From the NCBI GenBank assembly GCA_036186865.1, contig AP025055.1, forward strand, positions 28,120,838-28,184,837: a stretch of DNA of 64,000 bases. The letters run 5' to 3'. Below the pieces are notes generated by a model that saw only the letters and a list, made by a program, of their open reading frames with translations, did no database searches and had not been told where the DNA came from. The stretch comes from Eustoma russellianum. Lineage: Eukaryota; Streptophyta; Magnoliopsida; Gentianales; Gentianaceae. This document shows, piece by piece, positions 1 to 10,202 of this stretch. The stretch's first letter is position 1. Each line of letters starts with the position of its first letter. The translations under genes were made by a program, and so were the position numbers.

Positions 1-645
1 ATTTCACACCCAACTCCTTGAGTTTGGAAACAATGACCTGCAACTCGTGCACTTGGTCCATTATTAATAAATTCTCAATCATTTTAAAATTAAAATACTT
101 CATCACCTTGAATTGTCTATGCCTTGTTTCTCATTGTTATACTTGAACTCCAACGCGTTCCATATCTCCCTAGGTGATGACATTGCCATAAACAGATCGT
201 AGATACAATCCAACAGATTGTTGAGGATGTGTCCCTGGTACAACACCCCATCCTATTGCCTCTTCCTCCAGGCGGCCTTCACCGCCTCATCATCCTCTTT
301 GTGTGAGGTTGGCACCTCCTTCAAGTTTGGGTCCAAACAGTACCCAATTTATAGTGCAGTGAACGAGAACATCATCTTGTCTTTCCACCGTAAGAAAATG
401 GAACTATCAAAAAAATCCATCTTTACGCTCTCCTGCCTTAAAAATGACTTTGAATTCATCTTCAGAATATTCCTTGCGATTGTTGAAAAAATGGAGTCAA
501 GATAGTAGGAGAAGTAGTAATAGTTGATAGCTTGAGTTGTGCATTCACACTTTCTGTAAGGAATATTTGCCTCCACTAGTTGCTGCAGGGTTGTAGACGA
601 ATTTCCTCTTAGATACAACAACCAACAAGTTTCTAATCTCAGCAA
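1..645 (-). pseudogene. Element A: degenerate copia-type gag remnant
   Basis: Read leftward, this holds pieces of a Ty1/copia Gag (UBN2-type), the structural protein that packages retrotransposon RNA into particles. Near the N-terminus the motif FLRWKDKMMFSFTAL (just left of 400) matches the family pattern of a tryptophan followed by DKM and a hydrophobic helix. Further left, around 40-110, the piece MDQVHELQVIVSKLKELG is the conserved helix in which RNA-binding Gags carry VxELQ. Frameshifts and stops separate these pieces, for example near 110 and 260, so it cannot encode a full protein. The piece runs off the left edge of the window and its pol is not seen. Its start is taken from the longest open frame, beginning at 645. 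Family membership is fairly sure; the exact lineage is not. Confidence 0.6.
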
Positions 646-760
646 TAAAGAAAGAAACCAAATGAACTTTCAAATTTGAGAATGTTTGAGTAGGAAGAAG
701 AATTTCAATAGTAAGAATAAACTTGTGCTAAAGATATTTGGAAATGTGCTGCAATGGTCA

Positions 761-770
761 TTTTATAGGC
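761..770 (-). promoter_or_regulatory. TATA-like box upstream of element A gag
   Basis: The minus strand reads GCCTATAAAA, pointing toward the gag remnant at 645 and lying about 115 bp upstream of its longest open frame. The position suits an LTR core promoter. Activity is unknown. Confidence 0.35.
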
Positions 771-872
771 TCTTGAACATCATATCAGACTTTTTAGCCG
801 TTGAATGGTGATTGGATATGTCTCTTGGTGCAAAAGTTGCAACTTTAGGTGAAAAGTCACTTCTGCTGAGAA

Positions 873-1221
873 CATCGATCGATCGATGTATCGATCGATG
901 TCTCATAGTAAGCTCCAACTTTTCATCCAAGCCACATCAGTTGATCGAAGTATCGATCGATGTCTTACAGTGTGTCTAGTTTTTCAACCAAGCTACTTTA
1001 ATCGATCTATGTACCGATCGAAGTCACATCGATCGATCGATGTTATCGATCTATGTTGGACAGTGTACTTCAACTTTGTAGTCAGGGCACATCGATCGAA
1101 GTCATCGATCTATGTGACATCGATCGATCGATGTGATCGATCTATGTCTAATAGAACGCTCAACTTCATTTTTAAGCCACATGGATCGATCCAACTGAAA
1201 CAGCGATTGATCCATGTCATG
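873..1221. repeat. Array of ATCGATCGATCGATGT palindromic motifs
   Basis: Self-complementary blocks of CATCGATCGATCGATG and one-base variants (CGAAGT, TCTATGT) recur roughly every 30-60 bp, separated by short unrelated spacers. The same motif type occurs in both LTRs of element G (41905-42158 and 49258-49510). The 119-codon open frame across this array is a by-product of the repeat and is not a gene. Confidence 0.75.
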
Positions 1222-1302
1222 TGCCAAGTTATTCTTATTATTTAAACTTCAATCCACCTTCATTCTTCTTTCCATTGCCTTTAGAAACTAGTATAACAAC
1301 CC

Positions 1303-1775
1303 ATGCCATATTCTCCGGAAAGAGCTCGAAGGACTATAAGAGAAAAGGTATATGTATCCAAAATCGGCAAAGGTGAGTAGATAAAGAATACCCAGGGATG
1401 TGGAACTATACCAACCAAAAGACAGGAAAGCCTAACGGCTCAATACTGTTGTTTCTGTTCTGACAAATTACATTGATGTCTCGAAAACCATTTCACATGT
1501 TAGACAATTAATTTAATAGACATATAAAACCTATATAGATTTTCTATAATTTAGTTGATAAAACACGAGATAAATGAGAGAACAATATCTAGAATTATAA
1601 GTGGGGGAATAATGGGGGCTAGTCTAAATTAGAAGAAAAATAATGCAGTAATTTAACTCCTCTTCTTGTGCAGGGAGATAATGACCTTGAAGAGTATTCA
1701 CATGTAACAATGGAACAGTTGTACTCAGAGTGGTCGATGCAAACATGTACCCTGTCGAATACAATAGATGTCTGA
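1303..1775 (+). CDS. Possible host gene, last two exons (hypothetical)
   Basis: Two short open pieces on the plus strand can be joined by a GT-AG intron. The first runs from ATG at 1303 to a good donor (AAAG/GTGAGT, intron from 1373). The second starts after an AG at 1677, preceded by the pyrimidine-rich stretch TCCTCTTCTTGTGCAG, and ends at TGA 1773-1775. The joined frame is open, gives about 56 residues and ends in SNTIDV. It begins basic (SPERARRTIREK) and ends acidic to neutral (DLEEYSHVTMEQLY). The composition looks like ordinary protein and unlike the neighbouring repeats. I do not recognise the family. An alternative acceptor at 1673 shifts the frame to an early stop. Upstream exons, if any, are not identified, and the ATG may be internal to a longer exon. 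Low certainty. Confidence 0.25.
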
Positions 1776-2280
1776 AATCAAGATTTATTTTCTGCCATCT
1801 GGATTTGAGTTGCCTGTTTATTATTGTTATTATTTTTATTATTTCTTTGTTAGAAATTTTTTTTCACCATAGGACAGTTTGGTAGTTAGATTCTTGTTGA
1901 CCTCTGCCTCTTTTCTTTTTCTTCTTTTAATTTTTTGGAATCAAATTGTATATTTAATTGATTTCTAATTGTAACATTCAGACAAATTATTGGATTGTTC
2001 CAAAATTCATACAAGAAAGAAGGGCTGTCTGGTAGTTATATCAATGTCAGGATGATATGGAATGATTTCTTTATTTTATTTATTATTATTTTGAACGTTG
2101 GGTCATTATTGGTTTGGTTCTCAAAATTTACAATTGGAAATATTTGTATTGATAATAGTCTAGAAGTAGGACATAATCGCAAATAGCTGCAAAAAGGTGA
2201 TAAAACACCCTATTTTTCAGTAGTAAAATCAAGATGCAAAATGCTAGAATTACCTTTTTCATTGGATTGTATGATGGATT
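1776..2280. other. AT-rich stretch with no gene seen
   Basis: T-rich sequence directly after the putative terminal exon, compatible with a 3' UTR and intergenic DNA. A 63-codon frame at 1995-2186 has a low-complexity hydrophobic composition and no recognisable domain. I see nothing else. Confidence 0.5.
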
Positions 2281-3625
2281 TGTTGGAGAAAATGGGAAGA
2301 AATTGAATTTAGGCCAAGTTGTAAACTGTGATTAGCAACATACTTTGAGCTGTGTTGTGATTAGTTTCATTAGTTGTGAGTAAAAAATAATGAGTCATTA
2401 ATTATCTATGTGACAAGTAGATAATTTTAGTCTTTTGAATCACTCAATTCCGATACGTGGTGAATGAGAAATTAATGATCAAAGTAAGGGAAAAAATCAG
2501 CTCAGCTCGTCCCGTGCATGGGCATGGGGTCAGGTTGTGGACTGAGCTGTGGGCCTGATAGGCTTAGACTGCAGGCCGGGCTGCAGGCTACAAACTGTAG
2601 GCTGGGTCATGCAGCAGCGGGTCAGATCTTATCAGCTGAGGTGAGGTTTGTTTGAGTTTAAACTTCTCCAGGTTGTTAAGATAGACTAAGGTTAAATTTT
2701 GAAAAGTTGTTGAGCTTTAACCATGCCGAGCTGACCTGAATCTGTTATGATCTGACGGTTCATATTGAACAATTATTTGATCTGACAGCTGAGGACAGAC
2801 CTGATGCGGTTATCTAATCCAAGGGTTCAGGTTATCTAAGCAAGTATCTGATCCTACGGCTGTGGTTGAACTGACAGTAACAGACTAACCTCAGAATTTT
2901 CTTATAAATACTGGCCAAGCTGACCTCTGTGGTTACTCACTCAGAAACATTTAAAAGTTCCTCTATTTCTCTACAATCTCCTCTCTGCATAATCATCCTC
3001 CCGCGTACACAAACACTCTCTACATGTCCATGTAATCCGAGAAGTTCAGGATAGCTTACGTGTTCGTTTGAGTTCATACGCTGCAGTGTCGCTCATCTGA
3101 ACTGATTCTGTTGTATCCTGGGAGACGATTGCTCCTTATGGTCGGATACAATATACCGGAGCAATACATCTTAAGGACAGAGTCTTGGACTCACCTCGGA
3201 TCTCTGCTCAGCTGAGCTGTTAAGGTTATTCCCGAGCTACGCTCTGCTTTGTGCTGAGCTCAGCTGATCGAGGGATAGCACAGCACAATTGTTGTACAGT
3301 GTTGCCGAGCTGAGCTCTGCTGTTTGGCTGAGAGCATTCGTTGTTCTGTAGCACTGCCATGTTGAGTTCTGCTGGTGTGTTGAGCTCGGCTGAAGCGACT
3401 GAAAGCACAACTATGGTTCTATTGTGCTGAGGTGCCGAAGTCTGCAGGTCGGCCATTAGTCCAGAATGCAAATACAATTGCGCTGACTGGACTGATCTGA
3501 TCTGACTGATCAATCTGACTTCAGTTCAGCTCGGCTGGAAGGCTGATAGCACAGAACTACTATTCTGAAGTGCTATTGTGCTCAGGACGGCAGGTCGGCT
3601 GACTGTTCAGAACAGAAACTGTACA
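2281..3625 (+). repeat. Tork-like copia LTR (isolated or truncated)
   Basis: It starts TGTTGGAG and is recognisably related over its first 0.9 kb to the 5' LTR of element I (from 55846). Shared landmarks are TTTTGAATCACTCAATT near 2435, a series of 'gatctgacggct'-like units at 2750-2870, and an R/U5-like segment at 3080-3190 containing TGTATCCTGGGA, TATACCGGAGCAAT and CTTAAGGACAGAGTC. The part from about 3200 on is rich in GCTGAGCTC/CAGCTCGGC units and is less certain. TG...CA ends can be drawn at 2281 and 3625, but the flanks GGATT and GAAGT do not match well as a duplication. The right boundary is therefore approximate. Confidence 0.55.
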
Positions 3626-6151
3626 GAAGTAGGACCTATATTCAGATCATTTTGTGCATTGGTTAAAAATCAGTTTGATACTAGTATCAAAAACCGTGAG
3701 ATCAGGCAATGGATCAGAATACTTTGAAGAATTACTAAATGAATTCATGAATGCCAATGGAATATACCGTCAATCCTCATGTACTTATACTCCACAACAG
3801 AATGAAGTTACAGAAAGAAAAAACAGACATTTAATGGAGGTAGCAAGAACACTATTATTCACAATGAATGTTCCTAAAGGTTTATGGGGAGAAGCTGTGT
3901 TAACAGCCACTTATTTGATTAATAAGATGCCTTCTAGAGTTGTATCATTTAAAACATCTAGAAATACACTCTTAAAAACATATCCACATACCAAGTTGTT
4001 ATCTGAAATACCATTAAAGACATTCGGTTGTACAGTGTTTATTCATGTGCAATCTCATCTAAGAAGTAAACTAGAGGCAAGAGCTAAGAAATGCATATTT
4101 ATGGGATATTTTGGTACTCAAAAAGGGTACAAATGCTTATGTCCAATAACCAGGAGAATGTATGTTACTATGGATGTAACATTTTATGAGGATAATGCTT
4201 ACTATAAGAGCAATAGGATGATGGGCAATACTGAAACTAGACAAGAGTGGATCGTTACTGATTTTCTCAACAAGGGAACTGAAGACAAGGGGTTGAATCA
4301 AGAATCTGAGAGAGAAGAAAACAACGGAAGGTTAAAAACACGAGGAAAATATAGTGGAAGTAGCAAGAACTCCAATAACTCAGGTGTATACAAGAAAAAG
4401 GACTGTTATCCCAACAGAAATTGGTGTAGTCCTGGAAGCATCACAGGGACAATATATGCAACAGCCTGAGATAGATGATAGACCTATAACATTGAGAATG
4501 GGAGCTAGAAAATGTAAAAAGTATCATTTACATGATTTTTTGGGAACCAGAGAAGTAACTAAACATCATATACAAAACTTGTTAACTTACAAAAGGTTGA
4601 ATTCAAATTTAAGGCATTCACAATCACATTGGACCATACATATGCTCCCAACAATGTACATGATGCACTTAAGGTACCTTGCTGGAAAGAGGCTATAGAC
4701 AGTGAAATGCAAGCTTCACTGTTGAATAATACCTGGGAGCTAGTTCCAACTATCAAAGGTATTAAGCCTATAGGATGCAAATGTGTATTTACCATCAAAT
4801 ATAATGTTGATGGTATAATTAATAAACATAAAGATAGGTTAGTGGCTAAGGAGTTTACACAATCCTTTGGAGTAGATTATTTAGAAATCTTTGCCTCAAT
4901 AGCTAAACTCAATACTATTAGAGTTATTTTCTCTGTTGCAATCAACTTAGATTGTGACTTATTTCAACTTGATGTTAAAAATGCCTTCCTAAATGGTGAG
5001 TTGCAGGAAACCATTTATACCTGGATTCCATGACTCAAACAAAATAATGATGTGTAAGCTGAGCAAATCTCTATATGGGTTAAAACAGTCACCTAGAGCT
5101 TGGTTTCAAAGGTTTTCCAAAACTGTAAAACAAGTGACTTTCAGCAGAGTCACAATGATCACACTATGTTTGTTAAGAAAAACAACCCCGATTTGATTAT
5201 AGTACTAATAGTGTGTGTGGATGACATTATAAACTGGTAATAGGTAGTCAAACTATGAAATATAATCAGCAAAACACTTTGAAATGAAAGATTTAGGGGG
5301 GAGAAGATACTTTTTAGTAATGGAGATAGCTAGAAGTAAGGATTAGTTGATGATTAGTCAAAGGAAGTATGTTTTGGACCTTTGACATAGACTGGATTAT
5401 TGGGATGTAAACCAGTAAACACCCCCAATGGAACAACGACATAAACCTAAATAGCGTTGGGATATGACTCTAATAGATAAGACTAAATATCTGAGGCTAG
5501 TAGGAAGGTTAATATATTTATCTCACACTAGGCCTTATATGTCATTTGCTTAGGGAAGGTAAGTCAATTTATAAATAACCCTACAAATAAAAATCTGCAA
5601 GTCATTCTAAGAATTTGTAGTATTTGAAGAACTCTCCAAGGCAGGGACTGACTTTTAAGAAGAATCAAGACAGAGGTGTATACATATACACTGATTCAAA
5701 TTAGGGTAGCTTTAAAGAGGACATGAGATCAACCACTGGCTATGCAACTTATGTTTGGGGAAATCTAGTCAGTTGGAGAAGTAAGAAGCCGCCCACGATC
5801 TCAAGAAGTAGCGTAGAATAAGAATTAAGGGCTCTTGCCCGTGGAGTCTATTAGGGGTTGTGGATCAAGAAGGTGAACAATGACTTGAAGCTAAAGCTTA
5901 CACTACCTCTCAACATACTATGTGATAACAAGTGTTTCATCAACATGATAGAAAATCCGATACATCATGACAGATCTAAACATGTGGATACTAATAAGCA
6001 TTTCATTAAAGAAAGGATAGAGGGGGGGCACTATCAATTTCTCCTATGTCTCAACCAAGAAATGTTGCAAATCTCCTTACTAAACCAGTTTCAGTAAGTG
6101 TCTTCATAGCATTAATTAGCAAGCTTAAGTATATAGATATTTATGATGGTT
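3626..6151 (+). pseudogene. Element B: copia pol remnant (integrase, RT, RNase H)
   Basis: A plus-strand Ty1/copia polyprotein lacking its 5' half. The frame from about 3626 enters in mid-integrase (TVRSGNGSEYF, then TPQQNE...ERKNRHLMEVART, which carries the last catalytic Glu) and stays open to 4469. RT follows at 4629-5033 (QLDVKNAFLNGEL near 4970) and continues in another frame at 5034-5196 (LYGLKQSPRAW). The active-site segment VDDII is near 5215, out of frame. RNase H pieces appear at 5690-5845 (RSTTGYATYVWG) and 5858-6097 (LCDNKCFINMIENP...DRSKHVD). At least four frameshifts and several stops make it inactive. It is the closest relative in the window of element F's pol. Gag and protease are missing; the 2281-3625 LTR abuts the truncation. 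Confidence 0.85.
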
Positions 6152-6546
6152 AAGCTTGAGGAGGAGTGTTGAAGTTTAGAGAATGAGCAATAAGAAACTC
6201 TGGCCTGCACGTGAAGCAAAAACAATAGTGCGGCAAAGGCTCAACATTTCGTCGAGCACTTTCGTACTTGTATCAAACACTTTGAGTCCTTGATGATGTA
6301 ATTTTTAGAAGTGTTTGTTTGTTATTTACTAATTGTAATTAAGATGTATATTATATTATTTGTATATAATAAACAAAGAAATATGATGATAGGCAGAAAG
6401 TAGCCGTTAAGCGTTGATGTGATGCAGTTATGGCCATTGACATGCCACTAACCATGATGTGTGTATATATTTGTGATTTGGGAATGAAATGATCAAGCCT
6501 TGTGCTTGTTTCTTGATCTTCTTCTATTTTATTCAATCAATATACA
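6152..6546 (+). repeat. Element B polypurine tract and 3' LTR
   Basis: A purine tract (GCTTGAGGAGGAG, 6154-6166) follows the RNase H remnant and immediately precedes TGTTGAAG at 6167, the expected start of a 3' LTR. A CA end is drawn at 6546 (CAATATACA). No matching 5' LTR is present, so the end is estimated. Length would be about 380 bp. Confidence 0.55.
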
Positions 6547-6649
6547 TCAATTCTATAAGAAGAGCAGTTGATTATCCTAAAATCTTAATGAAAGACACCG
6601 ATAAAGGCTTGATGCTAGAGCTGAATAGAGGCCTCCTATCCCTTCTTGT

Positions 6650-6909
6650 TTAGGAAGTTGTAGAGCTAGCTGAAGGCCCCCGAAAAGGGTTCTTAGCCTG
6701 CAAGTCCTCCACCATCTGGGAGTCCTCCATTCCTGAGATGTTGAGGCATGTGTCGTAGCTCCACTTTATACATGCATAGTAACCCTAAGGCACCCACATG
6801 TAACAGAGAAATAGAATTACAAATAAGTAGGGAAAAACAACATAAGCCACCAGGGAAAACGCAACATTACCTTCAACTGGAACAACTAGCAAGTCTTAGC
6901 CACATCAAC
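6650..6909 (-). pseudogene. Gene X, 3' part (last two exons, split by element F)
   Basis: On the minus strand an exon at 6871-6909 ends FQLK and is followed by a GT donor. An 86-nt intron (6785-6870) has a T-rich 3' end and the acceptor GCCTTAG. The last exon, 6784-6650, is open and ends in TAA (GYYACIKWSYD...AKNPFRGP...STTS stop). The frame entering from the left flank of F continues the frame leaving F's right flank near 36751 (EEKLVDVAKT), after one copy of the TCAAC duplication is removed. There is a single in-frame TAG (KTC stop LFQLK). The product is not recognised with certainty; see the 36751-37780 entry. The joined reading is an inference from frame continuity and splice signals. Confidence 0.45.
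6905..6909. repeat. Target-site duplication of element F (left copy)
   Basis: TCAAC directly left of the F LTR. The second copy is at 36746-36750, directly right of F's other LTR. Five bases is the usual copia duplication length. Confidence 0.8.
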
Positions 6910-7232
6910 TAAAGAGATTGAAGAATTACAAGAATTCATTCAAGTTAAAATAAATTTACAAGGTTATTCCCCTTTTATATGGGTTGTTTCTACCTAAGGA
7001 TTTCATTTTTCCATTTGTACAATGGATACTGCTTATCTACACTGTTTCCTAACGTTTACAACGGTATCGACTAGTTACTTGATCAGCTCCATCATATGTG
7101 CAATAAAGGTTCTAAGGTATTTACAAGACTAAATATTGCAGCTCTACCTTAGCTTTGCTACCTGACTGGTGCTTCACCTTGGCACCTCGACTCAACACAC
7201 TTCTTCATTCCAGCAATGCTTTCCCATCCTCC
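6910..7232 (-). repeat. Element F 3' LTR, left segment
   Basis: Aligns by eye with 36212-36540 of the 5' LTR; the shared stretch begins near AAGAATTCATTCAAGTTAAA. The expected TG start has become TA. It is cut at 7233 by insertion of element C and resumes at 18011. Confidence 0.8.
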
Positions 7233-9562
7233 TTTAGGACCTGTATAGCACCACTAGAAGGAGAGGGAGTTGAATAGTAGGTGCGGAAAATTTGGTTTTT
7301 AAAATATTTTGACCCAAAAACCTAACTTCTGAAAACAGTTTCTATTTTCAGATCCTGATTTGAAAAACTTGAATGACCTAGTTTCAGACCTCCAAAAACT
7401 TTGGAATTTTGAGAGATTCTAATATCAGATATACTGAGTGTCTCCTAAAAATTTCAGACTAAAATTCAACCTCTAACCCTTTGAAAATACGTTTGTGGTC
7501 AGATTGCACGAATCTGCCAGAAACAGTACTCCGATTTGAAAAATTTATTCCGATTAATTCTTAACTCCAAATGGTCTGAAAATGTAATGAAAAATCCATT
7601 AAGATATGTATTTTAATGGGTTGAAACAGTTTTAAAAAATGCCTTTGGGAAGTGTGTCAAATACGTTGGTGTTCTCAACCTTTGCAAGTCTGAAGATCAG
7701 ATTGCACTAGTCTCAGAACTATTAACGTTTGATTGACTTATACTTATCCAAAATGGGTTGAAACTTGCGCCAATGAAACTTTAGAGGTGTGGCTATGTTT
7801 TTTCAAAATTTTACAATTTTTGAAATTCGTTTGCTATTTCTAAAATTACGACGAAATGGATGCAGAATGCTGAAAACTGAAAATACTGTGCAGTAAAGTA
7901 AAGAACACAAGGAATTTTATACTGGTTCGGTTAAATCAACCTACTCCAGTCTTCGAAGACACCTTCCTCGGGTATCACTAAACAAAATTAACACCTTAAC
8001 ACAAAGGTCGCTTGAGTTACACACCAACTCTAACCCTTAAACAAACGATACAAGTAATCACAATGATCACAAACACCACCACCGAACGGATGAAGATTTG
8101 ATCACACCATGATCAACCTTTTACAATTGAAACGTGTATGGTGGTATGAACAAATCCTATTCAATATGTTTGAATATAAGTATAATAGGCTTGAGTGGAG
8201 AAGGAGAAGAAAGAAATATAGAAGAAGAGAGTAGAGAGTCTTTTTGTACTTGGAAAATTATGAGACTTGTCTTGCATTTGTTTTGCTCTCTTCTCTTCCT
8301 TTTTTATCTAGCCTTGGACGCCTCCCTAGGGCTTCTCCTCCATCTTAATAATTCTCTTTTATGTCATTGGAAGAATGCCTTGTATAGATGTGACACCATC
8401 TTGCTTACTTGGCACAACTTGATTGGATGAATGACTAGCCTTTGCTTACTTGGCACTCCTTGATTGGATGAGCATTGTCATCATTTAGTGGCTGTAAAAA
8501 TCTGAGAATAAAATGAAAAACATGTGCCAAATGAATTTCAAAACATTTACAAATATTAAACAATTAATTCTCACAAATTTGGATGCAAATTTGATCACCA
8601 TTGAAGACAAAAATCGGCCAGCTCTAGTCTCACATGCTGAATTTTCAGCATGTGTTTCATTTGCTATAAAGTTTGAAATGTTACCTTGTGTAGCTTCCTC
8701 CATTATGTCACTAACCTTGTGTGGCTTATTCTCCACCAATTGAGATGTTAACTAAGCTCCACATAAGCTCCACCAAGGCTGAGATAGGCGTGTGATATGT
8801 CTTGAGCATGTGCTGAACTTCACTTTTGTAAACTTTGTCAAATATTGCACAATAATTACACATATATGGTATATTCTAATCAGCCCTGATTTGAATATTC
8901 TAGAACATTTTAATATGTCTTGAATATGTAAAAAGTGTCTAGATACATGTTACATGTCATGCCAAAAACGTTCCATGTGTTGTGTTCGTAGAAAACCGAA
9001 TTTTTGACCTTTGTCGATTACGCGATTTTTCTTCGATTAAATTCAAAATTTTTGCACGTTATATATATTATGTCACACATAATATACATAAAATAAATTG
9101 AATATCCAGCTCTTAATGGCTGAGATAAAATGGTGCCCAAATGTGACAAAATAGGTTGAATTTGAAAGCTCCACAATTTGGCCTTAATTGGGGGTGATTT
9201 ATGTGTGCCGACATGGAATGATTTTATGGCTGAGTGTACCATGTTAGCCACAAAATTTGTGGCCATTTTTGAAGTGTAGGGGCTGGCCATCTATATATGG
9301 CAAGTACGTGACACGTTGGCGAAGTTTCGGTAGTCATCCGACACGACAATTTTTGGTTTACAACCTTGTAACGTGTTGTAATAATTTTGTCATCACCATG
9401 ACTTATATCATATGATATAAGACCTGAATATACTCATAAATATGAGGTAAGTATAGTGGTGTGACGTTGACGTACGTTCGTAATATATGTAACGTGTCGA
9501 TAGTACGTCGAAATATATATACGTCTTGTGTCTTTTTATAAAAAGTCTGAATATATATAACT

Positions 9563-9602
<40 letters not shown>

Positions 9603-9953
9603 ACATAGAGTGGGAGGAGACTTTCCATTTCCAAGTTTGTTGTCGTCATGCCTTCTCCAAATATATCCCCATTTTATGAACTACTTAGTTCATTTAACTA
9701 AGTACTTCACTTAATGAACTAGTTTAGTTCATTAATAGTGGCACCTGAAAATGGTTCAAACATAACAAATATTTGTCATTTGATGTAAGCTTTAAAGCTT
9801 CATGGCTTGTTAGTACGGCAACATTATATATAAAGTATATAAGGCAAGTTTGTCGTAAAAACGTGTCAAGTAATAAATTGTGTCATGCATTTTTTAAACA
9901 CACGTTATTTAAATCATGCATTTTGTGAATCACTCAAACTCTTTTTCTCAACA
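7233..9953 (-). repeat. Element C 3' LTR
   Basis: 2721 bp. It matches 15322-18005 along nearly its whole length, for example the shared start GACCTGTATAGCACCACTAG versus GATCTGTATAGCACCACTAG and the shared end CTCAAACTCTTTTTCTCAACA. The first bases are TTTAGG where the other copy has TGTAGG. Many substitutions and a (TA)n(TG)n expansion at 9550-9603 separate the copies, so the insertion is not recent. Both copies hold a similar 76-codon frame near 8513 and 16587; this is LTR sequence and I do not call a gene. Confidence 0.85.
9550..9603. repeat. (TA)n(TG)n microsatellite
   Basis: An alternating TA run followed by about 15 TG units lies inside the C 3' LTR. The matching position of the other LTR (near 17625-17650) has only a short TA stretch, so it expanded after insertion. 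Confidence 0.9.
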
Positions 9954-9966
9954 ATCTCCCCCTTTT
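9954..9966 (-). promoter_or_regulatory. Element C polypurine tract
   Basis: The minus strand reads AAAAGGGGGAGAT immediately before the 3' LTR. This is the plus-strand DNA priming site used in reverse transcription. The same motif stands at 22910-22922 (E) and 42269-42282 (G). Confidence 0.85.
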
Positions 9967-10202
9967 GATGATTTACAAAATAACCTTAGTTCATGATCTA
10001 AATTTAATCGCTCCCCCTCCAATCGTGCACAAATTCAAATTTTGAATTTTGAATTCTCTCTCCCTTGATTTGTGCAATTATACTCTCTTACCTCCTTAAA
10101 ACACTCTCACTCCCCCTTAAATCATGCATTCTCTTTCCCTCTTTATTTTTAAAATAAAATCAAAAGTGCATGTAAAGATGGAAAGAAATATCAAGCTATA
10201 GC

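Larger units (their letters stand above)
646..1240 (-). repeat. Probable 5' LTR or promoter side of element A
   Basis: Directly upstream (minus-strand sense) of the gag remnant lies non-coding sequence with a TATA-like box at 761-770 (GCCTATAAAA on the minus strand). Farther upstream is the palindrome array at 873-1221. This order (palindromes, TATA, gag) matches the U3 arrangement in the LTRs of element G. I could not find clear TG/CA ends or a target-site duplication, so the LTR call is an inference. Confidence 0.35.

Noticed and set aside
873..1221. CRISPR-like array
   Set aside because: Repeat units are short palindromes with irregular spacing and variable sequence in a plant LTR context, with no cas genes.
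886..1245. 119-codon plus-strand frame rich in SIDR/YRS
   Set aside because: Produced by the ATCGATCGAT palindrome array; the protein pattern simply echoes the repeat.
3226..3513. 95-codon minus-strand frame rich in Ser, Gln, Ala and Leu
   Set aside because: Comes from GCTGAGCTC-type low-complexity LTR sequence; no domain.
8513..8743. 76-codon frame conserved at 16587-16817
   Set aside because: Both copies are at the same place in the two LTRs of element C. Conservation is explained by LTR identity, and there is no sign of a gene.
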